From DATCIH01 sp036507955 (GTDB taxonomy: Bacteria > Bacillota > Clostridia > Clostridiales > Clostridiaceae): a DNA stretch of 37,627 nucleotides. Positions 1 through 7,387 of this stretch are shown here, one piece after another. Position numbers and translations under genes: made by a program. The stretch's first letter is position 1. Every line of letters starts with the position of its first letter. The stretch covers positions 1 through 37,627 of the forward strand of contig DATCIH010000178.1 in the NCBI GenBank assembly GCA_036507955.1. Reading direction: 5' to 3'. The notes below the pieces were generated by a model. It saw only the letters and a program-made list of their open reading frames with translations, was not told the origin of the DNA and made no database searches.

Positions 1-139
1 TTAGTAAAATAACCTGGCCCTCCTCAGCACCTTCTGGAAGGAGTTCCTTTCTTATGTTTATCATAACTCTGTCTTCCCTTTCGCAAACAGCAAAGCCTTC
101 TTCAAATCTATCAATTATTACCTGGATATTTATCTCCAC
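1..139 (-). CDS. DUF3006-family protein, N-terminal part only (runs off left edge)
   Basis: A short minus-strand reading frame enters from the left edge. Its GTG start at 139-137 follows an AGAAGGGAG ribosome site (149-157) nine bases upstream. About 46 residues are visible. The pattern VIIDRFEEGFAV, then INIRKELLPEGAEEGQVI, is the hallmark of the small DUF3006 proteins of Firmicutes (usually 70-90 residues; small beta-rich cytoplasmic proteins of unknown function, often encoded beside metallo-beta-lactamase/ComEC-type genes). The C-terminus is outside the window. The match is by recognition of the family pattern; no function can be given. Confidence 0.72.
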   Translation of the reverse strand, partial: MEINIQVIIDRFEEGFAVCEREDRVMINIRKELLPEGAEEGQVILL

Positions 140-290
140 ATTTATAATCTCCCTTCTTAGTATTAATCACTTTAATGTAAATTTGAAATTTTTACCCTAG
201 TTAGTTATAGTAAATATATTATAGCTTATACCACCTTACAATATTTATAAATTATTGATTTAGTCATAATACTATTACTATGAGTCAATA

Positions 291-325
291 TTCTACAAGC
301 TTACATATTATTTTAAGACTATAAT
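291..325 (+). promoter_or_regulatory. Possible promoter for the GH31 gene (-10 only convincing)
   Basis: A perfect TATAAT lies at 320-325, about 45 bases before the GH31 start. No good -35 box is present at the expected distance; the bases around 291-302 are a poor match. The rest of the 230-base gap between the divergent DUF3006 and GH31 genes is plain AT-rich sequence. Confidence 0.35.
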
Positions 326-369
326 AAGCAGAGAAACTAAATAGTAAATGAAAGTGAAGGGGATATTAA

Positions 370-2364
370 ATGGATAGTTTATTTAGAAATTATGAAGACA
401 AGCTTCTTTGGGAATGCAGGAATGAAATCCTTTCCCTTGAGCCTTGGGGAAAAAATGGCATCAGGGTACGAGCAACCTATATGAACGAATTTGGAAAAGA
501 GAATTGGGCTCTTCTACCCAAGAAAGATAGTAAATTTAAAATCCTTATAGAAGAAGATAAAGCAACGCTTGAAAATGGTAAAATAAAAGCTGAAGTTTTA
601 TTAAATGGTAATATAACTTTCTATAATCAAAAGAATGAGATTATACTTAAAGAATATGTAAGAAACCGTGTAGATATATCCCAGTATTGCAGTGCTTTAG
701 GAATAGCATCTAGAGACCTCCGTCCAATATTAAGCGGTGATTATAGTCTTACACTTCGCTTTGAATCCGAGGAAGAAGAAAAGATCTATGGCATGGGACA
801 ATATCAACAAGCCTTTTTAAATCTTAAAGGTTGCACCCTAGAATTAGCTCAAAGGAATTCTCAAGTTTCCGTTCCCTTTGCCTTATCCAGTTTAGGGTAT
901 GGCTTTCTATGGAATAATCCAGCAATTGGAGATGTAACCTTTGGACTTAATCGAACAGAATGGAATGCTAAATCTACTAAGGAGATGGATTACTGGATTA
1001 CCGCGGGAGATACTCCAAGTGAAATAGAAGAATCCTACGCAGCTGTCACCGGAACTGTTCCTATGATGCCTGAATATGGCATTGGCTTTTGGCAATGCAA
1101 ACTTAGATACCAAACTCAGGATGAGCTGCTAACTGTAGCCAGGGAATATAAAAAAAGAAATATCCCTTTAGCAGGTATTGTTATAGACTTCTTTCATTGG
1201 ACAAATCATGGTGATTGGAAATTCGATTTAGATTATTGGCCAGATCCTGAAGGTATGGTTAAAGAGCTTAATGAAATGGGAACACAGCTTATGGTTTCAG
1301 TTTGGCCTACAGTTGCTAAGGACAGCGAAAACTATGAAGAAATGAACACAAAGGGATATCTTATTAGATCTGATAAGGGTAAGAATACCAATATGGAATT
1401 CTTAGGTAACTGTGTCTTCTTTGATGCAACAAATCCTGGTGCAAGAAAATTTATTTGGGAGAAAGTAAAAAAGAATTATTATGATAAGGGCATAAAGATG
1501 TTTTGGCTAGATGAAGCTGAGCCTGAATATGGTGACTATGATCATGAGTTATATAGACAATATATTGGTCCAAGTCTTCAAACCGGAAATATATATCCAT
1601 CAATGTTTTCAAAAGCCTTTTATGATGGTATGACGCAAGAAGGCCAGGAAAATGTAGTTAACCTTGTACGCTGCGCCTGGGCAGGCAGTCAACGTTATGG
1701 TGCACTAGTTTGGTCTGGAGATATTCATTCAAGCTTCCGCTCGCTTAGAGAACAATTTGGTTCTGGTCTTAATATGGGTCTTGCAGGGATTCCATGGTGG
1801 ACAACGGATATTGGTGGTTTCTTAGGTGGCTACCCTGATGACGAAGACTTTAGAGAATGTTTAATAAGATGGTTTCAATATGGAGCTTTTTGTCCAGTAT
1901 TCCGTTTACATGGAGAAAGAATGCCTCATAAAGCTCCTATAGGTACTAGTGGTGGTGGAAAGTTCTTTAGTGGTGCTGCTAATGAAATATGGAGCTACGG
2001 AGAAGATGCCTATGAGATATTCAAGAAATATATATTACTTAGAGAAAAAATGCGTCCCTATATAAGGACACTAATGGAGGCAGCCCATGAAAAGGGAACT
2101 CCTATAATAAGACCTTTATTTTATGATTTTCCTGAGGATAAAAGTAGCTGGGAGATAAAAGATCAGTATATGTTTGGTGGAGATGTTTTAGTTGCACCAA
2201 TCCTTCATGAAAAGGAAAGATCCAGGAAGGTTTACCTTCCAAGTGGCCACTCATGGAAGGATTACAATACCAATATCACCTATGAAGGTGGCAAATTTAT
2301 TGATTGTGCAGCTCCTTTAGATATTATTCCCTTTTTCATTAAGGATGAAAAAAGTCCTTTTTAG
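370..2364 (+). CDS. GH31 family alpha-glycosidase (alpha-xylosidase/alpha-glucosidase type)
   Basis: A 664-residue cytoplasmic enzyme (no signal peptide) of glycoside hydrolase family 31, which removes terminal alpha-linked glucose or xylose with retention of configuration. Residues ~1-230 are the N-terminal beta-sandwich, ~235-560 the (beta/alpha)8 catalytic barrel and the rest the C-terminal beta domains. The nucleophile is Asp381 in FWLDEAEPEY and the acid/base is Asp451 in WSGDIHSSF. Other family signatures are GFWQCKLRY, PWWTTDIGGF and RLHGERMPH. The ATG at 370 has AAGGGGAT upstream. The gene is monocistronic, with its own hairpin terminator. The FWLDEAEPEY/GFWQCKLRY subgroup is widespread in gut and plant-degrading Firmicutes; substrate (xylosyl, glucosyl or galactosyl) cannot be fixed from sequence. 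Its position near the beta-glucoside locus suggests plant or oligosaccharide use, but co-regulation is not shown. Confidence 0.9.
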   Translation: MDSLFRNYEDKLLWECRNEILSLEPWGKNGIRVRATYMNEFGKENWALLPKKDSKFKILIEEDKATLENGKIKAEVLLNGNITFYNQKNEIILKEYVRNRVDISQYCSALGIASRDLRPILSGDYSLTLRFESEEEEKIYGMGQYQQAFLNLKGCTLELAQRNSQVSVPFALSSLGYGFLWNNPAIGDVTFGLNRTEWNAKSTKEMDYWITAGDTPSEIEESYAAVTGTVPMMPEYGIGFWQCKLRYQTQDELLTVAREYKKRNIPLAGIVIDFFHWTNHGDWKFDLDYWPDPEGMVKELNEMGTQLMVSVWPTVAKDSENYEEMNTKGYLIRSDKGKNTNMEFLGNCVFFDATNPGARKFIWEKVKKNYYDKGIKMFWLDEAEPEYGDYDHELYRQYIGPSLQTGNIYPSMFSKAFYDGMTQEGQENVVNLVRCAWAGSQRYGALVWSGDIHSSFRSLREQFGSGLNMGLAGIPWWTTDIGGFLGGYPDDEDFRECLIRWFQYGAFCPVFRLHGERMPHKAPIGTSGGGKFFSGAANEIWSYGEDAYEIFKKYILLREKMRPYIRTLMEAAHEKGTPIIRPLFYDFPEDKSSWEIKDQYMFGGDVLVAPILHEKERSRKVYLPSGHSWKDYNTNITYEGGKFIDCAAPLDIIPFFIKDEKSPF

Positions 2365-2376
2365 TAATACAAAATG

Positions 2377-2408
2377 AATGGTATGAGCTGAGAATTGCTT
2401 GTACCATT
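2377..2408 (+). terminator. Rho-independent terminator of the GH31 gene
   Basis: The 12-base arms AATGGTATGAGC (2377-2388) and GCTTGTACCATT (2397-2408) pair with two G-U wobbles around an 8-base loop. A run of T follows, 12 bases after the GH31 stop codon. Confidence 0.75.
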
Positions 2409-2506
2409 TTTCATAAGACATATAATTTGAAACTTTCATAAACACCTTTTCTACTAAAGCTTCATATTATGTTTAATATGAATTAGAATTGTTTGGGAGG
2501 TTTATT

Positions 2507-2830
2507 ATGCCTGACTCAAAGGTTATAACTGTAAGCAGTGAACAAGCTCACCAGCTTATAAAAAATGAAAAAAATTTACTAATAATAGATGTAAGAACTT
2601 TAGAAGAATATAGATATGGCCACTTAAAAGGAGCAATGTTATATCCGGTGCAATTGCTGCCTCAAAAAATATTGGGTCTTGGAAAATATAGAAGAAATCC
2701 AATCCTCGTCTATTGCGCTTCTGGAGGCAGAAGTCCTTCCGCAGTGAAAATCCTCATCAATGGTGGTTTCACTAACATATACCATATGTATCAAGGAATA
2801 TCTTCCTGGCACTATAGTCTAGAAAGATAA
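2507..2830 (+). CDS. Single-domain rhodanese-like sulfurtransferase
   Basis: A 107-residue rhodanese-homology protein, handling cysteine persulfide sulfur in the cytoplasm. The start chosen is ATG 2507, six bases after GGGAGG (2495-2500); a TTG at 2489 would add six residues but has no ribosome site. The DVRTLEEYRYGHLKGA element near residues 28-43 and the active-site loop CASGGRS (Cys followed by the Arg of the C-x4-R loop) are intact, so the enzyme should be active. Sulfur donor and acceptor are unknown. It stands alone on the plus strand, and the ~20-nt repeat region lies directly downstream in its possible 3' UTR. Confidence 0.88.
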   Translation: MPDSKVITVSSEQAHQLIKNEKNLLIIDVRTLEEYRYGHLKGAMLYPVQLLPQKILGLGKYRRNPILVYCASGGRSPSAVKILINGGFTNIYHMYQGISSWHYSLER

Positions 2831-2926
2831 TTTAAATTTCTATGTATTATTAAACTATTTGTGGTTATATTAATATCATAAGGAACTTATCAGTTGAGTC
2901 AAGATTTGTATGTGCTCTTAATTGGG

Positions 2927-3250
2927 TATATATGAATCGGTCAAAGATTATATATGTCTTAGGGTTTATATATAGTCGGAGAGAAGATTCTATAAGGTTA
3001 GGAAAAGTCTATAGTTAATATTTTATTATCTTTAGATTCCAACTTATCTTATAGGGTCGAACGAAGATTATATTAGGTGCTGTAATGATTATATGTGACC
3101 TTCGGGTTGTATATAGCTGTGTAAGTATTTTATATAGTCGAACAACATATTAATATGGGTAGTGAACTGCTTTTTTTAACCGAAAGGTTATTATTAGGTA
3201 CAAAGTTATCTATATTAGTGTGAGGTAGATTGTTATGCTCTTTATTATGA
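2927..3250. repeat. Degenerate ~20-nt tandem repeat region, non-coding
   Basis: About 15-16 diverged units start near 2927, 2949, 2967, 2989, 3008, 3047, 3069, 3090, 3110, 3131, 3150, 3188, 3209, 3230 and 3242, i.e. at 18-22-base spacing (two gaps are about double). A rough consensus is TATATAGTCGAACGAAGAT: a TATA-rich half, then G/C-containing GTCG, GGTT or GGTA, then an A-rich GAAGAT end. The best-kept copies are at 2967-2988, 3050-3068 and 3131-3148. There is no long reading frame and the spacing is not a multiple of three. The stretch fills the 500-base gap between the rhodanese and MBL-fold genes, and a hairpin at 3249 closes it. Function unknown. Confidence 0.6.
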
Positions 3251-3292
3251 GGTTATAGAAAAGTTTATAATAATTTACTTTTCTATAGCCTC
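3249..3292 (+). terminator. Strong hairpin, probable plus-strand terminator after the repeat region
   Basis: The 15-base arms at 3249-3263 (GAGGTTATAGAAAAG) and 3278-3292 (CTTTTCTATAGCCTC) pair with one G-U wobble around a 14-base loop. TTTAATTTGTTTT follows on the plus strand. On the minus strand no T run follows, so it most likely ends a plus-strand transcript that crosses the repeats (long rhodanese 3' UTR or a separate RNA). Its right arm also overlaps the possible C-terminal remnant of the MBL-fold gene. Confidence 0.65.
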
Positions 3293-3330
3293 TTTAATTT
3301 GTTTTAAGCAATCTCAAGACACTAAACTTC

Positions 3331-3774
3331 TTATTTGTGGGTGATATTATCTAGCAAAACCATAGAACCCTGGGTATGACCTGAGAGAGCTATTACCTCA
3401 ATTTTATATCCCCCTAAATCAATTATTTCTCCACCTTTCATATCTATAATTTTTCCCACATCAAGCTCTATATCAGAGAGCATCATTGACTTTAAAACAT
3501 CTACATCCTTATGTGACATGTATACTTTATCAAACTGAGCAATAGCTGCAGCATGGTCCCCATGGCCATGTGTTATTATTAGCTCTACAGGTTTTTTGGT
3601 AAGACTTGAAACGAGACCTTTTAAGTCTCCTTTGCTTTCTCCTGCATCAATGAGTAAAGCTTTTTCATCTCCCTCTAAAAGATACATATTTACATAAGGA
3701 TTAACTCCATCTGGGTAATCCTCTATATTCCATACTCCTGGCATAATTTTTTTAACTTTATAATGTTCTATCAT
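3331..3774 (-). pseudogene. Metallo-beta-lactamase-fold hydrolase, C-terminally truncated
   Basis: A 147-residue reading frame with a good start (ATG 3774, GAGGTG seven bases upstream). It shows the first half of an MBL-fold hydrolase: strand NMYLLEGDEKALLIDAG, metal-binding THGHGDHAAA (HxHxDH), and the later histidine in SGHTQGSMVLLD. The protein stops a few residues after that motif, whereas intact family members are 200 or more residues and need the following GDA/GDT aspartate and a last histidine. In another frame just downstream, minus strand 3316-3275 reads DCLKQIKEAIEK then stop, which looks like the usual C-terminal helix of such proteins. An internal deletion or frameshift is therefore likely. 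It is separated from the upstream phosphorylase operon by a terminator. Confidence 0.7.
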
Positions 3775-3802
3775 TACTTTTCACCTCTATTTTAAAATTC
3801 TA

Positions 3803-3847
3803 AAATAAATGAGATAGCCCGGCAAATCCGAGCTATCTCATTTATTT
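3803..3847 (-). terminator. Rho-independent terminator of the GH94-lacI-GH94 operon
   Basis: Perfect 16-base arms (3803-3818 and 3832-3847, AAATAAATGAGATAGC and its complement), with a short inner CGG/CCG stem. It begins five bases after the cellobiose phosphorylase stop codon. T-rich sequence follows on the minus strand. Confidence 0.85.
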
Positions 3848-3851
3848 GTTA

Positions 3852-6296
3852 TTAACCAAGAATTACTACAACTTCATGATCCAACCCGTCTGTGAATATA
3901 GGAATTATATTGCCTTTTATTACTTTTCCGTCTACATTTAATTCCTTAACCCCTCTGCAAACATGCTTTGGATTTTCGATCTTTATATTATAGTTTATTC
4001 CTCTAAATTGTCTTTTTACTTTATAGCCATCCCATGCCTTAGGTATACAAGGATCAACCTTCAAGCCATCAAAATCTGGCTTTATTCCAAGTATCCATTG
4101 AGCTATAGTAATATAGTTCCAGGCAGCTGTACCGGTTAGCCAAGAGTTCTTAGCTTCTCCAAATCTTACTGCATCCTTACCTGCAATCATTTGTGAATAA
4201 ACATAGGGTTCAGTCCTATGAATCTCACTAATATCCTCAAGGTAAGCAGGAGCTATTTTACTATATACCTCAAAGGCTCTGTCACCCCTGCCAATTGTAG
4301 CTTCAGCACAAGCTATCCAAGGGTTGTTGTGGCAGAAGATTCCTGCATTTTCCTTATAACCTGGTGGATATGAACTAATTTCTCCTATTTCAAGATGGTA
4401 TTTCTTATAAGGAGGATTATTAAGAACTATACCATATTTAGTGTCAAGTCTTTCAATAACTGAATCTAAAGCTTTTTCTGCAAAGCCACCATCTATACCA
4501 ACACCAGCCATTACACAGAAACCTTGACTTTCTATAAATATCTGAGCTTCTTCATTTTCCTTACTTCCAACCTTGTTACCAAAATTGTCATAAGCTCTTA
4601 AGAACCAATCTCCATCATAGCCGTGGGTCATTATAGCTTCCCTCATCTTTTCTACATAGCCCTTAGCTCTTGCAGCTTCAGGCGCATCCCCTAGCTTAGC
4701 TGTAAGTTCAGAATAGAGTTCTCCGATAAACACAAACATTCCTGCTATAAGCACTGACTCCGCAACTCTTCCATCATCTGGTCCAAAGGTCTGAAAAGAC
4801 TCTCCTGGCTCAGAGGAGAAACAATTTAAGTTCATGCAGTCGTTCCAATCGGCTCTTCCTATAAGTGGAAGTCCATGAGGTCCCATGTTATTGATAACAT
4901 GATCAAAGGATGCCTTTACATGTTGAAGTAGTGTAGCTTTAGTCTCCTTATCTGAATCTGGAGAAACGAATTTTACAGATTCCTCAAGTATACTATAGTC
5001 ACCAGTTTCCTTTATATAAGCATCAACTGCCATTATAAGCCATAATGGATCATCATTAAAACCGCTTCCTATATCAGAATTACCCTTCTTAGTTAAAGGC
5101 TGATATTGATGAAACGCTCCCCCATCCTCAAATTGGGTAGCTGCTATATCAATTATACGTTCCTTTGCTCTTTCTGGTATCTGATGAACAAAGCTTAAAA
5201 TATCCTGATTGGAATCTCTAAAGCCCATACCTCTACCTATTCCTGATTCAAAGTAAGAAGCGCTTCTTGATAAATTAAAGGTAATCATACATTGGTAGGG
5301 ATTCCATATGTTAACCATCCTGTTCAATTTTTCATCAGAGCTTTCAAGTACATAGTGAGATAATAGTGAATCCCAATGATCCCTTAATGCCTTGAGTCCT
5401 GCTTCAACAGCATCATTATCACAATACTGTGCAATCATTTCACGAGCTTTTTTCTTATTGATAACCCCTTCACTTTCCCATTTATCATCTCTAGCATTTT
5501 CAACATAGCCTAAAATAAATACATAGGTCTTTTCTTCACCTGGATTTAATACCATCTTTAAATTATGAGATGCTATTGGTGACCAACCGCTGGCTACGGA
5601 ATTATTTGAAGTTCCTTTTACTACAACCTGAGGGTTTTCAAAACCATCATAAAGTCCCAGGAAGGATTCTCTATCTGAATCAAAACCTTCGATTTCAGCA
5701 TTTACAGTATAAAAAGCATAATGGTCTCTTCTTTCTCTATATTCGGTTTTATGATATATTGTTGAGCCATCAATTTCTACTTCACCAGTGCTAAAATTTC
5801 TTTGGAAATTTAAGGAATCATCATTTGCATCCCATAAACAAAATTCTACAAAGGAGAATAAATTGATATCCTTTACTACTTTAGAGGTGTTCTTTACCTT
5901 TACTCTATGTATTTCCCCATTATAACTTAAGGGAACAAACGCAAGCTGTGATACTCGTACTCCATTTCTTTCTCCAATGATTTCAGTATAACCTAGCCCA
6001 TGCCTACACTCATAAAAATCTAAATCCTTTTTAACAGGTTTCCAAGAATGAGACCATACATCTCCATTATCATTTATGTAGAAATATCTTCCCCCATTAT
6101 CCACTGGTACATTATTATATCTGTACCTAGTTATTCTTCTCAGCCTAGCATCCTTATAAAAACTATAACCACCACTAGTATTTGATATTAGTCCAAAGAA
6201 ATTTTCAGATCCAAGATAGTTAATCCATGGATAAGGTGTCTTTGGTGTGTTTATGACGTATTCTCTTCTTTTGTCGTCAAAATTTCCAAATTTCAT
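3852..6296 (-). CDS. cbp: Cellobiose phosphorylase (GH94)
   Basis: An 814-residue cytoplasmic inverting phosphorylase: cellobiose + phosphate gives alpha-glucose 1-phosphate + glucose (EC 2.4.1.20), saving one ATP per disaccharide. It resembles the characterised Clostridium thermocellum cellobiose phosphorylase along its whole length, e.g. the start MKFGNFDDKRREYVI, TPYPWINYLG, RRITRYRYNNVP, FQRNFSTGEVEIDGS and GRGMGFRDSNQD. Residues ~1-270 are the beta-sandwich, then a helical linker, the (alpha/alpha)6 barrel and a C-terminal jelly-roll. The general acid is Asp486 in RADWNDC. The ATG at 6296 follows AGAGGG at seven bases. It is the last gene of the operon, 29 bases after the LacI-type gene and directly before a strong terminator. 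Full length and no sign of damage. Confidence 0.93.
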   Translation of the reverse strand: MKFGNFDDKRREYVINTPKTPYPWINYLGSENFFGLISNTSGGYSFYKDARLRRITRYRYNNVPVDNGGRYFYINDNGDVWSHSWKPVKKDLDFYECRHGLGYTEIIGERNGVRVSQLAFVPLSYNGEIHRVKVKNTSKVVKDINLFSFVEFCLWDANDDSLNFQRNFSTGEVEIDGSTIYHKTEYRERRDHYAFYTVNAEIEGFDSDRESFLGLYDGFENPQVVVKGTSNNSVASGWSPIASHNLKMVLNPGEEKTYVFILGYVENARDDKWESEGVINKKKAREMIAQYCDNDAVEAGLKALRDHWDSLLSHYVLESSDEKLNRMVNIWNPYQCMITFNLSRSASYFESGIGRGMGFRDSNQDILSFVHQIPERAKERIIDIAATQFEDGGAFHQYQPLTKKGNSDIGSGFNDDPLWLIMAVDAYIKETGDYSILEESVKFVSPDSDKETKATLLQHVKASFDHVINNMGPHGLPLIGRADWNDCMNLNCFSSEPGESFQTFGPDDGRVAESVLIAGMFVFIGELYSELTAKLGDAPEAARAKGYVEKMREAIMTHGYDGDWFLRAYDNFGNKVGSKENEEAQIFIESQGFCVMAGVGIDGGFAEKALDSVIERLDTKYGIVLNNPPYKKYHLEIGEISSYPPGYKENAGIFCHNNPWIACAEATIGRGDRAFEVYSKIAPAYLEDISEIHRTEPYVYSQMIAGKDAVRFGEAKNSWLTGTAAWNYITIAQWILGIKPDFDGLKVDPCIPKAWDGYKVKRQFRGINYNIKIENPKHVCRGVKELNVDGKVIKGNIIPIFTDGLDHEVVVILG

Positions 6297-6325
6297 TTAT
6301 AAACCCTCTTTTCTAAATTATATTT

Positions 6326-7363
6326 TTATATAAAGGAATCCTTTACGGATTGCCTTATTATAAGTTCTACAGGTATAGTATAAGTTTCCTCTATTATTCT
6401 ACTTTGATCTATAGCTTCAATAAGTTTTTGAAATGCCTTGTCCGCTACTTCATAAACGGGTATTCTTACAGTTGTTAATGCAGGCCTTATAAATCTTGCT
6501 ATTTCTATATCATCAAACCCAACTAAAGATATATCCTTAGGTACATTAAGGCCCTTCTCCTCTATTGCTCTTAAACATCCAATAGCCATGGCATCATTCC
6601 CTGCTAGTATTGCATCTGGTTTTTGAGTAGAGAGCAGTTTATATGCACAGACATAACCACTTTCTTCTGTATAGTTTCCTTTGAATATAAGATTCTTTCT
6701 GATTATAATATTGAAATCTGCTAAAGCTTTCATATAGCCCTCATACCTTTCAATGGAAGCGAGCTGGCCTGTATCACCACATATATGAGCTATAGTTTTA
6801 TGACCCTTTTCAATTAAATATTTTGTTGCATTATAAGCTCCATTAAAATTATCTGGATTAACAGTAAGACACTTATTTTTAGTCTCAGTCTTTTCAAATC
6901 TTCTACCTATAACCACAATAAGCTGCTTGCTGATTATTAAATCTTCAATAGACCCTTCAATATTCTTCCCGCCAATAAAAACAGCTCCTGCTATGGTCTT
7001 ATTATATAAAAGCTCCTTAACTGTATTAAAGTCTCTAGGCCTAGATACAATTGAAACCAACACATAGTAACCTTTGCTTTTTGCTATGTCAACTAAAATA
7101 CTGGTAAATTCAGAAAAATAGGTACTGGAAAATACCCTTCTATCTTCATTTTCTTCCTTAGTGTCAATAATTATGAGTCCTATTATCTTAGCTGCTTTAC
7201 CTGCTAAGGTTCTTGCGGAGGCTTGGGGAAAGTAATTATACTTTTTAATTATTTCTAGAACTTTATTTCTTGTTTCTTCAGGTACATTTGAATAGTTATT
7301 GATAACTCTTGAAACAGTACTTCTTGATACGCCCGCCAGCTTTGCGATTTCTTCACTATTCAT
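6326..7363 (-). CDS. LacI-family transcriptional regulator
   Basis: A 345-residue repressor of the LacI/GalR family. Residues 1-60 carry the helix-turn-helix and hinge helix (EEIAKLAGVSRSTVSRVINN, then PQASARTLAGK). The remainder is the periplasmic-binding-protein-like effector domain with motifs AGNDAMAIGCLRAIEEKG and DISLVGFDDIEIARF. It lies between two GH94 genes, with gaps of 24 and 29 bases. It probably senses a sugar or sugar phosphate from the pathway and represses the operon at the palindrome at 9841-9862, which would make it autoregulated because it sits in the operon's second position. The effector cannot be read from sequence; the link to that operator is inference. Confidence 0.92.
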   Translation of the reverse strand: MNSEEIAKLAGVSRSTVSRVINNYSNVPEETRNKVLEIIKKYNYFPQASARTLAGKAAKIIGLIIIDTKEENEDRRVFSSTYFSEFTSILVDIAKSKGYYVLVSIVSRPRDFNTVKELLYNKTIAGAVFIGGKNIEGSIEDLIISKQLIVVIGRRFEKTETKNKCLTVNPDNFNGAYNATKYLIEKGHKTIAHICGDTGQLASIERYEGYMKALADFNIIIRKNLIFKGNYTEESGYVCAYKLLSTQKPDAILAGNDAMAIGCLRAIEEKGLNVPKDISLVGFDDIEIARFIRPALTTVRIPVYEVADKAFQKLIEAIDQSRIIEETYTIPVELIIRQSVKDSFI

Positions 7364-7387
7364 CCCTGCACCTCATCTATTGAAATT

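Noticed and set aside
2927..3250. CRISPR array or tRNA cluster
   Set aside because: Units are diverged throughout with no constant repeat and variable spacer, no cas genes, and no cloverleaf.
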